Part shown: positions 55,096-64,000 of the stretch, in pieces | Numbering within the stretch: the stretch's first letter is position 1 | Layout: every line of letters begins with the position of its first letter | Assembly (NCBI RefSeq): GCF_902686445.1 | Contig: NC_062219.1 | Coordinates: forward strand, 109,059,160-109,123,159 | DNA from: Sciurus carolinensis | Lineage: Eukaryota > Chordata > Mammalia > Rodentia > Sciuridae | Length of the DNA stretch: 64,000 bases | Direction: 5' to 3' | Position numbers and translations under genes: made by a program | Notes under the pieces: generated by a model | The model's database searches: none | Told to the model about the DNA's origin: nothing | Seen by the model: the letters and a program-made list of their open reading frames with translations, nothing else

Positions 55096-55820
55096 AAGGT
55101 GTAAAACCAGGAACACCACCTGTTCAGCTTTTCCTGAGTCCTCAACAGAGGCCCCAGTGAACACCTCTTTCACCATCTCAGGGATACTCAGAGAAGTTTG
55201 AAAACATTGAATTAGGGAATGATTGATGTCCATTCCAGTTCTAACAGTCTGTTCAGGCCCAGGAGAAAGCTCTGCCTGTACTACTTGTTGAAAATTTGAC
55301 AATGAAATGTTTATCCATGTTGAAAGACCAGAGGAGCCTCAAGCCTTTGGACTGAACTTTTGGGTGTGCCCTGTTCTGTTTCTGGGCCCTGCCAGCCTTC
55401 AGGGCCCATGGAATTAGCAAAAGCATCAATAGGATTTAGTCAGCCTTGCTGTGGTTGGTGCAATTATACAGTGGAGTGTGGCACATGGCCAGGATTTTAA
55501 CATGAAGCAGGCACCCTGGGGAACATTGACAAATGACCAGAGGTTGTCTGCACATGGCCAGCAGCCAGTGGCAGCCAGCTGGGCTCTACCTCCTGATGAA
55601 TGAGACAGTTCCAGACCTATGAAATGTTCCAGAAATGGGAGTGAAGGAATTCTAGAAGTCTTCAAAACAACGATAAGGTCCTCATTGTTTTCACTAGTGC
55701 TGTTATCATCCTGAAAACTGGACCTGTTAATTGTTGTGGATCTTCAAAAATCTACCAGTCCACTCTTAAAATACAGGTGGTAGAGAGACAGAAGGAGCTG
55801 CAAGACCAGAAGGAACTTCA
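55096..55820. other. No gene or assignable repeat seen
   Basis: Two minus-strand frames of 69 and 79 codons without recognisable features. Confidence 0.5.
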
Positions 55821-55825
55821 GGGTC

Positions 55826-56260
55826 TGGCAGATCCAAATTGGAAGGTGTCCCCAAAAGCTCAGGTAGGAGACAATGGAAGAATATTCAGAGATGGACTGA
55901 TTAGATTATGAGAGTTATAACCCAACTAGTGTATTAATTCAACAATATGGATTAACTGGGTGGTCACTGTAGGCAGGCTGAGAGTGACTGGAGGAAGCAG
56001 TCACTGGTGGCTGCCTTTGGGGTTTGTATTATGTCCCTGGTGAGTGGAGCCCTCTGCTTCCTAGTTGCTGTGCCCTATGTGGCTTTCCTCCACCATGCCA
56101 TCCTGCCCTTATGCTCTGCCTCATTGTGAGCTCCAGAGGCATGGAGTTGGCCACCATGGACTGAAACTCTGAAACCATGAACCAAAATAAACATTTCCTC
56201 CTCTAAGTTGTTCTTGTCAGGTCTCTTGTTCACAGCAATTCAGAGTTGGTTAAAACAACA
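55826..56260 (+). mobile_element. Solo MaLR-type LTR (MT-like squirrel family), copy 4
   Basis: About 435 bp, the only sense-strand copy: GGAAGGTGTCCCCAAAAGCT, GGATTAACTGGGTGGTCACT, CTCCACCATGCCATCCTGCC, CAAAATAAACATTTCCTCCT (poly-A signal), TTGTTCTTGTCAGGTCTCTT, ending TAAAACAACA. More diverged than copies 2 and 3. Confidence 0.83.
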
Positions 56261-56264
56261 TGTG

Positions 56265-57135
56265 TATCAAGATGTTTTAAGTAGTCTAATAAATCGAGGC
56301 TCAGAAAAACACTGGGGCTTTCCTCCCTGACAAAGGGCTAATTTTGCTAAAGTATAAGTCTTCCAAAGATAAAATTTTATGAAGATCAATGATCCAGCAG
56401 AAAAAAATGATAAAAGGAATAGACTAGATGACTGACAAAATGGAAAATTCAAATGACTTTTAAACATAAAATATTGCTCATGATCACTCAGGATAAGATA
56501 AATATAAATTCAAATCACACAATACCATTTTTCATCAATCAGTTTCACAAAAACACTAAAGTTAGACTTTACATTCTATCTTTTGTTTATTTTTGCTCCA
56601 GGGATTGAACTTGGGGCCACTTAATCACTGAGTCACATCCCCAGCCCTTTACAGTTTTTTTGGGGGGACAGGGTCTCACTGAGTTGCTTAGGGCCTCGCT
56701 AACTTGCTGAGGCTGGCTTTGAACTCATGATCGTCCTGCCTTAGTCTCTCAAGTTGCTGGGATTACAGGTGTGCACCACTATGCCTGACTGACTCTACAT
56801 TCTGTTGGCTGCCTGATTCTTTGGAGAGAGATCTAGTTTGTTCACATGTATCACAAATCTATCCACATCCCTAGATTCATATGGAAAAATCTCCAAGTAG
56901 CAAAGTAACAAAGGCAAGGTGTATAGAAAAATATGAGAAATAAGCTACCTTTTGTGCAAAAGGAAGACAAAAAGAAAAACCTATATTTGTATTTGCTTGA
57001 TATATAACAACACCCTGGAAAGATATGCTAAGAAAAGGGATGGGACCTTGGCAGATGACAGGGGTAAAAATGAAACTTTGTACTGTATATAATTTTATCC
57101 TGTGTTTCTTTTCAATTTAAAGATATATATACAAT
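56265..57135 (+). mobile_element. Old L1M relic (ORF2 end and 3' UTR), split by a B1-ID SINE
   Basis: Left part has degenerate ORF2 phrases (CAATACCATTTTTCATCAAT, CAGTTTCACAAAAACACTAA). The right part has the 3' UTR series AAAATCTCCAAGTAGCAAAG, AAGGCAAGGTGTATAG, GCTACCTTTTGTGCAAAAGG, CTTTGTACTGTATATAATTT. Confidence 0.55.
56578..56790 (-). mobile_element. B1-ID dimeric SINE (MEN-type) with 13-bp duplication
   Basis: Minus-strand dimer: TTGCTCCAGGGATTGAACTT, CACTGAGTCACATCCCCAGC, GACAGGGTCTCACTGAGTTG, GGGATTACAGGTGTGCACCA. Duplications GACTTTACATTCT (56565-56577) and GACTCTACATTCT (56791-56803) differ at one base. Confidence 0.94.
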
Positions 57136-57695
57136 TTCAATTAATATTTCTTAGTAGAAGAAAAATTAAAAAAGAAAAGGAGATTGTCACATAGGCAATC
57201 AACCTTGACTGCCACCACACATATTAATTTCTAATCAGGTAAAGAAAAACAGATGAGTTTTAAAAACCTAACCACCTCCCAATATGGGAAACTTTACTCC
57301 TGAAAGACAGCAAATAGAATTGTCTTCTTTTAATTTGCTACAATCCACATTCTGCGTGGGAATTTAAGCAATATTTACCAAAGCCACATTCCATCCATGC
57401 AATTATTTTACAACATGTTTTCCCTGGGTGCTTAATATAATTTAATCTATATGCTTTATATACTCTATCTGTAAACATGCATCTATTATTATTAAAAATA
57501 ATAGAATGTCCATAATTCCATCACCCAGAGAAAGGGGGTGGCTTCAGAATTTCTGTGTAGGAAGAACCTAAAGATAGCAATCTAATAGGATCTAATCAGA
57601 AGGTGACAACTAGAGAAACTTGTGCCAAAGTTTCATTTGTAAAACATTTTATGTAAAACAAGACTTGTCTTCATCAAAGACCAAGAAGTAGGACC
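57136..57695. other. No gene; contains one arm of a 38-bp inverted repeat
   Basis: AT-rich and unassigned apart from the inverted-repeat arm at 57596-57633. Confidence 0.5.
57596..57633 (+). repeat. Perfect 38-bp inverted repeat, left arm
   Basis: Begins TCAGAAGGTGACAACTAGAG and ends TGTGCCAAAGTTT. Its exact reverse complement is at 58920-58957. Matching stops sharply at both edges. Confidence 0.98.
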
Positions 57696-57699
57696 TTAA

Positions 57700-57836
57700 A
57701 GTGGATGTGGGTGCCTAAGGTGGATTGTATTTTTGGAAGGTGGTCCTCACCACACATTCCATCCCCTGTGCTCTTCTTCCAGTGTGGCACTGTCTCCTTA
57801 GGTTGAGAGAAGGAGTCTGTGTTCCATCCTGACTCT
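57700..57836 (+). mobile_element. Old MLT1 LTR, left part (split by two nested LTRs)
   Basis: GGATTGTATTTTTGGAAGGT, CATCCCCTGTGCTCTTCTTC, CAGTGTGGCACTGTCTCCTT, GTCTGTGTTCCATCCTGACT match the first part of an old MLT1-type LTR that resumes near 58626. Confidence 0.6.
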
Positions 57837-58242
57837 TGTGGACTGAACTGTGTCCCCTCAGGAGTCAAATGTTAAAATCCGAACACCTCGTGTCTCAGAA
57901 TTATAATCTCATTTGCAGTTAAGGTCTTTAAAGAGGTTATTAAATTAAAATGAATTTTTAGGGTGGGCCCTTATCCATAAGGCTGATGTCCTCATAGGAA
58001 AAGGGAATCTAGATACATGGGGAGAAAATCAGACATGTGCGCACAGAGAGACAATATGTGAGGACACAGAGAGGAGGTGGTCATGCGCAAGCAAAGGAGA
58101 GTTGCCTAAAGAGGAACCAACGCTGCCAATTGCTCCATCTCAGATTTCCAGTCTTCAGAATTGTGGGAAAATGAAAGTTCTGTTGTTCAAGCTCTCTAGT
58201 CCGTGGTATTTTCTTGTGGTAGTACTGGGAGACTACTATATC
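57837..58242 (+). mobile_element. Nested MLT1-type LTR, sense strand
   Basis: TGTGGACTGAACTGTGTCCC, AAGGTCTTTAAAGAGGTTAT, AGGGTGGGCCCTTATCCATA, AGAGACAATATGTGAGGACA, CCAGTCTTCAGAATTGTGGG, GTTGTTCAAGCTCTCTAGTC, ending ACTACTATA. A complete MLT1 inserted in an older one. Confidence 0.9.
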
Positions 58243-58251
58243 TTCTATCTT

Positions 58252-58622
58252 AGTTAGTTCAAGCTGCTATAACAAAATACTGTAGATGGAGTGGTTTAAA
58301 CAATAGACATTTATCTCTTGTATTTCTTGGGGCTGGGAACCCTGCCATCAGGGTGACAGCTCTTTCCAGCCAGAATCCTCTTCCTGGCCTGCAGAAGACT
58401 GTCTTCCAGCTGTGTCCTCACATGGCAGAAAGAGGGAGGGATTGAGGGTGGAGGACTCTGTTCTCTTCCTCTTATAATGGCACTAATCCCACTATGGGAA
58501 CTTCACCCTTGTGACCTCATCTAAATCTAATGAGTCCCCAGATTCCCACATCCATATACCATCACATGGGGAAGAGAACTTTACCATATGAATTTAGGAC
58601 ATACAAACATTCAGTCCATCGG
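58252..58622 (-). mobile_element. Nested MaLR LTR, antisense strand
   Basis: GCTGCTATAACAAAATACTG, GTGTCCTCACATGGCAGAAA, TAATGGCACTAATCCCACTA, CCATCACATGGGGAAGAGAA, ACATACAAACATTCAGTCCA: a minus-strand MaLR placed 3' end to 3' end against the LTR at 57837-58242. Confidence 0.87.
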
Positions 58623-58625
58623 GCT

Positions 58626-59070
58626 TCCTTTATGAAACTGGGCAGTCCTTTATGAATGTCTCAACTGATATTCTCAACAGCAGATCGAATGGCAGAAGTG
58701 ACACTATGTGTCCTTCAAGGCCAGGTCATAAGAATACCAAGAACGTTCTCCTTGCTCTCTTGGGATGCTTCCTCCTGAAATCCAGAGCCATTTGAAGCCA
58801 GGCAGCCTTGTAGATAAACCACACATGAGCGCTCCGGTGGATAACCAGCACTGCCCACCAGGAGTCTTCTGAAGATACCTGTCCTTAGCAGTCCAGTTGT
58901 CCCCAGTTTTTAGGAAACAAAACTTTGGCACAAGTTTCTCTAGTTGTCACCTTCTGACAGGTAAAAATCATCTCAGCCAAGCTGTGCTTAAATTATAGAT
59001 TTGTGAGGAAAATTAATAATTGGTTTTGGTCACTAAGTTTGGAGTGGTTTGTTAAGTAGTACCTGGTTCC
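58626..59070 (+). mobile_element. Old MLT1 LTR, right part
   Basis: Resumes the element begun at 57700: ATGGCAGAAGTGACACTATG, AGGCCAGGTCATAAGAATAC, TCTCCTTGCTCTCTTGGGAT, then ATAGATTTGTGAGGAAAATT, GGTCACTAAGTTTGGAGTGG, TTTGTTAAGTAG. It carries the right inverted-repeat arm within it. Confidence 0.65.
58920..58957 (-). repeat. Perfect 38-bp inverted repeat, right arm
   Basis: Plus strand begins AAACTTTGGCACAAGTTTCT and ends GTCACCTTCTGA, the exact reverse complement of 57596-57633. It sits inside the old MLT1 relic where the MLT1 pattern appears locally interrupted. Confidence 0.98.
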
Positions 59071-59074
59071 CTCT

Positions 59075-59428
59075 ACTGAGCCAATGTATTCATCCTTCTG
59101 CCCACAGTTACTTCCATTTCCCTTTAGAAAACTGCTTGAGCAGAACAGAGTCACAAGGAATTATGTCCACCATCTCCACCCAGGGACAGCCTGCAGTCAG
59201 CGAATGACTAGCATAAATGGTGGTCCCTTGCCTCAAGCAGAACTGGTGCTGTAGTGTGGTTCCCACACCGGAACTCCCTGAGAAACTTGGCTGCAGCTAG
59301 AACAATGTGAGACCACATCCTTGTCCTGTTCCCTTCCCTGTTTCCCTTTTTTGCTGAGAGTTTCTTCAATAAATCACATGTGTCAGAATCCTTGTCTCAA
59401 GCTCTGCACCTAGTTATCTGACTTAACA
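59075..59428 (+). mobile_element. Possible ERVL-type LTR relic
   Basis: The end GAGTTTCTTCAATAAATCAC, TCCTTGTCTCAAGCTCTGCA, CTAGTTATCTGACTTAACA looks like the 3' end of an ERVL/MLT2-like LTR, with AATAAA in place. The start is unclear. Confidence 0.4.
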
Positions 59429-59524
59429 GGCATTGGTGGAGGTTATTAAGAAAGGTTGGGGGGAAAGTTTATCCACTCATCTCTTGGATCCTCCACAGCC
59501 CAGAGATACCTTGTTAATATTTTT

Positions 59525-59617
59525 TTTTTTTGAGGGGGGTGGTGCCAGGATTTGAACCCAAGGCCTTGTGCATGCAAAGCAAGAACTCAACCAACTGAGC
59601 TATATCCCCAGCCCCAC
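59525..59617 (-). mobile_element. ID SINE with target duplication
   Basis: T run, GGTGCCAGGATTTGAACCCA, CTTGTGCATGCAAAGCAAGA, CTGAGCTATATCCCCAGCCC. Duplications TGTTAATATTTTT and TGTTAACATTTTT differ at one base. Confidence 0.9.
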
Positions 59618-59639
59618 TGTTAACATTTTTGTATATATA

Positions 59640-59735
59640 AAATTATTTAATACTTGTAGAGCATTTAGTACATTCCCTGGCATATAGTAGGGATAATAAA
59701 TGCTAGCCATTAGTATTACACCACCCAGTGTTTTT
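59640..59735 (+). mobile_element. MIR/L2-type 3'-end relic
   Basis: TTGTAGAGCATTTAGTACAT, TCCCTGGCATATAGTAGGGA, TAATAAATGCTAGCCATTAG. Confidence 0.6.
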
Positions 59736-59737
59736 CT

Positions 59738-59930
59738 GTGTTTAATAATAATACCTACTTATTGGACATTATGTGCCAGGCAATTCATTAAGCATATTTT
59801 GTATATAATTCAATCCTTACAACAATCAGATCATGTGGATACTATGTACATGAGGCATCTGAGTATTAGAGAGGCTAAGTAATGACCTAATGGTATATAG
59901 AACATAATCAATTGAGCTGGAAAAATTATA
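59738..59930 (-). mobile_element. MIR SINE relic
   Basis: TTGGACATTATGTGCCAGGC, AATTCAATCCTTACAACAAT, CATGAGGCATCTGAGTATTA, GAGAGGCTAAGTAATGACCT: reverse-complement MIR. Confidence 0.85.
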
Positions 59931-60059
59931 CTTATGTCTATATAAAATATGCTATTTGAATCCCAAGTTCACTAAGGTGTAGAGAATTGCTTAAGTGAAG
60001 GACCAAATACTTTGCTGCCTTTTAAGAACTACAAGTACATGTAGTGATTCATTCCAGTT

Positions 60060-60215
60060 GTGACTGCCTCCCACCCATCCTGGGAACCACCCTGCTCAGA
60101 GACTCCTTAGTAACATCTTTCAGATGGTTCTTTGTTCTTGGAGTGGACTCACCTCTCCTGTCTACTTATCCAAGTCTTAACCATACTTTAAGATGCACAT
60201 TAAATCTTCTCTTTC
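60060..60215 (+). mobile_element. L2 relic
   Basis: TTATCCAAGTCTTAACCATA, CTTTAAGATGCACATTAAAT, CTTCTCTTTCCAAAG follow the L2 'catccttcaagacccagctcaaatgtcacctcc' segment. Confidence 0.45.
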
Positions 60216-60221
60216 CAAAGA

Positions 60222-60690
60222 GATACTTGCATTCCCATGTCAATTATAGCAATATTTATAGTAGCCAAAATGTCATAACACCCTAAATGTCTATCAATGG
60301 GCACACGGATAAAAAAAAGTGCTATATACATAGAATGGAACATTATTCAGCATTAAGAAAAAAGGAAATCCTGCACTAGGCAACAACATAGATGATCCTA
60401 GAGGACGTTATGCTGAGTGAAATAAGCCATCCACACAATGATTTCACTTAATATGAGGTATCCAAACTAGTCAAACTCAGGGAAGTGAAGAGTAGAGTTT
60501 TGGTTGCCAGGGGTTTGGGGGAGAGGGAAGTGGAGAGTTCTTGTTTATCATGTATAGAGTTTCAGTTTACAAGGTGAAAAAATTCTGTGGATCTATTGGA
60601 CATTGTGCCTTTAACAAATGCATATTGCATATTTAAAATATGTTAAGAGGGTAGGTTTCATGCTGTATAAAAAAAATCCTATCTTTACTT
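60222..60690 (+). mobile_element. Old L1 3'-end relic (L1M type)
   Basis: CATTCCCATGTCAATTATAG, CTAAATGTCTATCAATGGGC, GGAACATTATTCAGCATTAA, ATGCTGAGTGAAATAAGCCA, TTGGTTGCCAGGGGTTTGGG: end of ORF2 and 3' UTR, sense strand, 5'-truncated. No open frame remains. Confidence 0.85.
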
Positions 60691-60759
60691 ACAGCTTTTC
60701 ATGATTTCTGATGTGCCTAATAGTTTATTCTTTGATGAATTCCTACAATATATTGGATA

Positions 60760-60990
60760 TGAGTTATTTCTTCCCCTAATGATTTCCTGTCATTACTAGC
60801 CCTCACACAGTCTCTATTGACAGAGCCTGCATTTACTGAGGGGTCTGTTTCCATCAGCTAAACTGCAAGCCTTTTGCAGACAGTATGAAAGTTTACTTAT
60901 TTGTTTTTTCTCCAGTATCTTGTATACTGCCTTACACAATTAAGGCAGACTCTTAATAAAAAAAATACATTGATTGCATGAATGAAGTAA
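60760..60990 (+). mobile_element. L2 relic
   Basis: AACTGCAAGCCTTTTGCAGA, CCAGTATCTTGTATACTGCC, GGCAGACTCTTAATAAA and CATTGATTGCATGAATGAAG: the L2 3' order including the terminal GAATGA-like repeat. Confidence 0.6.
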
Positions 60991-60995
60991 TGAAC

Positions 60996-61380
60996 TGTGG
61001 GAAGCCATTCTTATTTAGCGGAATCAGACTAGGTTGAGCCATGGGACGCAGAGGCCTGGCTTCTAGGAACTGCTGGGAAGCATGTGGCATTGAGTGGGAG
61101 TGGTTCCCTGTCTTCTTCTTCGCCCTGTAAGAGGATTGTTCTCCTAACTCCACCCTATCCTGTCCGTCACAGAAGATGCTCCTCCCAGTCTTGGTCCTCT
61201 TTTACCTGTGTATATAAATAAAGAGAGTTGGGTCACTAGTTGTTGTAAGAGGCCAGAGCTGGTATGGCCAGATTCATCATGCCCCATCTCACTTAAAAAA
61301 AGTATTGGCTCTTTTGTGTTTATTGAGTAGATAAGTTTTTTGGGTAACTGAGTGATATATACCAATATCATCCTCCGACA
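60996..61380 (+). mobile_element. Solo ERV LTR (class uncertain, possibly class II)
   Basis: 385 bp, TG...CA ends (TGTGGGAAGCCATTC to CTCCGACA), inserted at the end of an L2. A TATA box overlaps the poly-A signal (TGTATATAAATAAAGAGAG near 61215). No internal viral region. Flanks match only 4 of 6 bases. The start motif TGTGGGAAGCC resembles class II LTRs, but this is inference. Confidence 0.6.
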
Positions 61381-63750
61381 GTTAACCTTTTTCTCATCCA
61401 CGCAGGACATGGCAGAGAGGACCCCCCCACACAATGAACTATTTCATGGGGTGTGTTTCCTGTCTTTTGTCTGGATGATAAGGTTGTTGGGGTTCAAACC
61501 TAGTGTTCAATTTCTTTGGACCCTCCTTATGTTTACAAGCATTAGGTCTTTGGCAGAAATATTCATGGAAGTGAATGGAAATTGTCTACCCCAAAGGGCG
61601 TTGGTCTTGCCCTGGGAAAAAGGATAGCTCTCTGTCAAAAAGCAAGCAGTCTCATGTGAAACCCTACACGCAATTAGCAAAATTTTTAATCTCTGAGCTT
61701 TCTACATGGATGGCTTTATGTGTATTATTTTCATAACTCTGCGTGTGACCAAATGTCCTTGACTTGACCTTGTGGGAATATGTAAACCATGGGACTCAAG
61801 GAGGGATGTCTGTGGGAGGAAGGGATCATGTGATGTGGAGCAAGCTCTATTTGCAATTCCCTGACTCAAGAGTGATTTCTGGGAAGTGGCAAGAGGTGAC
61901 TCCACAAAGAGACTTGCTGGTCCCTACAAAGACAAGATTTTTATGGGGATGGCATGTTGCCAGCACGCCAGGAAGTGGAAAGCAAAAGGGCTGACTCCAG
62001 ATCTCATTCTCACCAGCACCAGGTTTTCCTGTGCTTGTTTTCAGCATGAAACTTTTTCAAGAACTGAAGGCATATTGGTATGCTCCTTGGTAGTGGAACA
62101 CCAAATTAACTTATTTCTATAACTAAAAACTGATTTTTAAGATGTATCAAGAAACCCATAATTTGGAGTATCACAATGAACACTTTTGCAATGCAAACTA
62201 TCCGACCCTCTCTTTTAATTTTGTAAACATATGTGCTCAATATTGGGGTTTATTCAAAGAAGTTTGTTTATCTGTAAATAGAAGGCTGTGAAGTACAAAG
62301 AGTTTAGGCCAGTTCATTAGTCTTCAGAGAATATTCCAACTTCCATCTCCATGGGGGTCCGGGATAGGTCCAAGTCAACCTCAAGGTTACTTCTATGTGT
62401 ACATGCGGCTCTAAGCCAGAGAGGTGAGGGCTCCTTAGGTTGGGGTCAGGATTGGAATAGGGTAGGGAGAAACTCTGGGCATCCGCAGCTGTAGGAAGTA
62501 CTTGTTCTCTCTTAATTTTGTTTACTTAAGAAGAGAAAAAGAAATCCACATGTCTCTTTGAAGCCCTGTGGGACTGTTTCACTGTGAGTGCACAGAGAAA
62601 GCCTGTGATTGTTGCTGGAATGCTGGTCTCACCATTTATTGTCCTTGGATTTAATGCCTGCTTTGCATTTGGAATAAAGATTCATTCATTCCTGTGCCAA
62701 GAAATAAAGAATCCTATTGTTTTCCTGCCCAAATTGTTCCAAGAACATCTTTTTTTTTTTCCCCCTGAGGCCGACAAACCCAGATAGCATCTTTCTTGGT
62801 CCCATGATCTGCTCTCCAAAGGGACGCTGTACCCTTTCTTGTCAGGGCTTTTCTGACACAATATTTTGATACACAGAGCAGATCTGCTCCCCTCAGTGCA
62901 AGAACCTTGCCCCTTTCACAAAAATCCTTAATGACCTCTGTGGATTGCCAAACCTGACTTACTGTAATTCCCCATCATCACGACGGCTGTCATCTCCATG
63001 GGCAGAGTGCTGATGAGCGTCAGTGGTAGCTAACTCAGTCCACAGGGAGAAATGAATGGAGCTGTTCTGCATGTGGTGATGTGCCTCATCTCAGTATATT
63101 CCTTGATTACTCACAAGAAAAACCAGCCAATTTAATTAAAATGAACACAGAAGTGTGAAAAAATAATGGGCAAAAGAAGTTCCAAGTAAGTTGGTTGTCT
63201 CTTCTGAGTAGAACCACCTCCAGGGACTGTGGCCTCAGCAAATTCTATTTTCTTTTCTAACAGAATGTTCTTGTTCATTTCGAGAATTTCTTTCTAACCA
63301 TCATGCAAATGGCCAAGTCTCTTCCATATCCCTTTCACATCTGCCCCCCACTACCCCACCAAACCTCTGTCACTCCCCACAGGCCTTCTTCTGCCAACAG
63401 ATCTACTGACCCCCAAGTTCAGAGGAGGTTAGGTGATGCCCCACCCCACACTTCTCCTTCCCTCCACTTTTGGACAAAGGCAGCTTTTCTGCCTTTGACC
63501 TGCTCCAAGTCATTTCTGCTGTGTGTCATTTTGTCCTTTTATGTATCCGCTGGTTTCATTCCCATGTGCTAGAAAAATGCTCAGGACTCTCTTATCTTTT
63601 AAAAACACCCTTCCTTAACCTGGCTGTGTCTTTCTCCCTTCTCCAACACTTCCTTTTCCTTCCTTTCTCTTCTCTTCCTGGATGAGAAGGGTACTTTATA
63701 ATGGGCATCTCCGCTCTTTTTTACACCTGTATGATGGTGGTTCAAACCCT
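61381..63750. other. No gene or assignable repeat seen
   Basis: Frames of 60-96 codons overlap on both strands. The 89-codon frame at 63303-63572 lies in pyrimidine-rich sequence. A T/C run is at 62750-62765. No repeat family placed. Confidence 0.5.
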
Positions 63751-63751
63751 C

Positions 63752-63850
63752 GCTTCTGGGCTTGTGGTATGGCTCAGCAGTGGAGGGCTTGCCTCGTGTG
63801 CATGAGACCCTGGGTTCCATCCCCAGCACTGCCACACATACAACAACAAA
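63752..63850 (+). mobile_element. ID-like SINE
   Basis: GGGCTTGTGGTATGGCTCAG, CAGTGGAGGGCTTGCCTCGT, GTGCATGAGACCCTGGGTTC, CATCCCCAGCACTGCC, then a CA/CAA-rich tail. A and B boxes are visible but decayed. Confidence 0.8.
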
Positions 63851-63924
63851 AAACCATAACTCTTCTCCTCCTCTCCCAGCCTACAATTTCACTGAGAGGG
63901 TCCTACAGCAGGACATAAAAGACT

Positions 63925-63940
63925 ATCTCTCTCTCTCTCT
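63925..63940. repeat. (CT)n microsatellite, short
   Basis: Tandem CT units after GACTAT. Confidence 0.9.
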
Positions 63941-64000
63941 TTTATTTTCCTAAGTTTTATTGTGTATTTTGAGGTTTACAACACGATGTTATGAGACACA

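Noticed and set aside
61210..61230. Host-gene promoter (TATA box)
   Set aside because: The TATA lies inside a TG...CA LTR and overlaps its poly-A signal; it is better explained as LTR sequence.

Overview
This window is mammalian nuclear DNA, most likely from a sciurid rodent (squirrel, ground squirrel or marmot). The best evidence is a set of composite SINEs in which a B1-like 7SL-derived half (landmark CCTGTAATCCCAG) is joined to a tRNA-derived ID half (landmarks GCTGGGGATGTG and GGTTCAATCCC). Such B1-ID dimers (MEN-type) are typical of squirrels and close relatives. They occur with single ID SINEs, MIR and L2 relics, L1M relics and many MaLR LTRs.

I find no host protein-coding gene, no exon I could defend and no structural RNA gene. 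The open reading frames are short and fall in transposon relics, in simple repeats or in unremarkable sequence. The window reads as intergenic or deep-intronic DNA. I found no sign of an operon, CRISPR array, defence system or other novel multi-gene system.

Layout. 1-1.6 kb: old L1M relic cut by a B1-ID SINE, then an ID SINE with a 16-bp target duplication. 1.6-7.5 kb: mostly unassigned. 7.5-9.9 kb: MIR, L1M 3' end and L2 relics. 11.1-12.8 kb: an L2 relic split by a 5'-truncated lineage-specific L1. 15.1-15.9 kb: an MLT1-like LTR split by another LTR. 16.6-17.1 kb: MIR relics, one split by a SINE. 17.3-24.5 kb: a nearly full-length fossil L1M carrying four later insertions. 25.2-25.5 kb: a GAAA/GGAA microsatellite next to an ID SINE. 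26-28.7 kb: MIR, L2, a palindromic DNA element and a B1-ID SINE. 31.8-42.5 kb: LTRs, MIRs, MER5-like elements and an ID SINE with perfect 16-bp duplications. 43-50 kb: a 52-bp tandem duplication, a 50-T run, an old MLT1, an MT-like MaLR LTR and an AT palindrome. 51-61.4 kb: L1M and L2 relics, B1-ID SINEs and a dense nest of LTRs. 61.4-64 kb: mostly unassigned, ending in an ID-like SINE.

The most unusual structure is a perfect 38-bp inverted repeat (57596-57633 and 58920-58957) bracketing nested LTRs inside an old MLT1. Next are four copies of one ~435-bp MaLR-like LTR family, a diverged direct repeat around the MLT1 at 45.7 kb, and a perfect AT palindrome with 23-bp arms. Family names come from recognising consensus landmarks by eye. 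Edges of old repeats are approximate, to about 20-50 bases.
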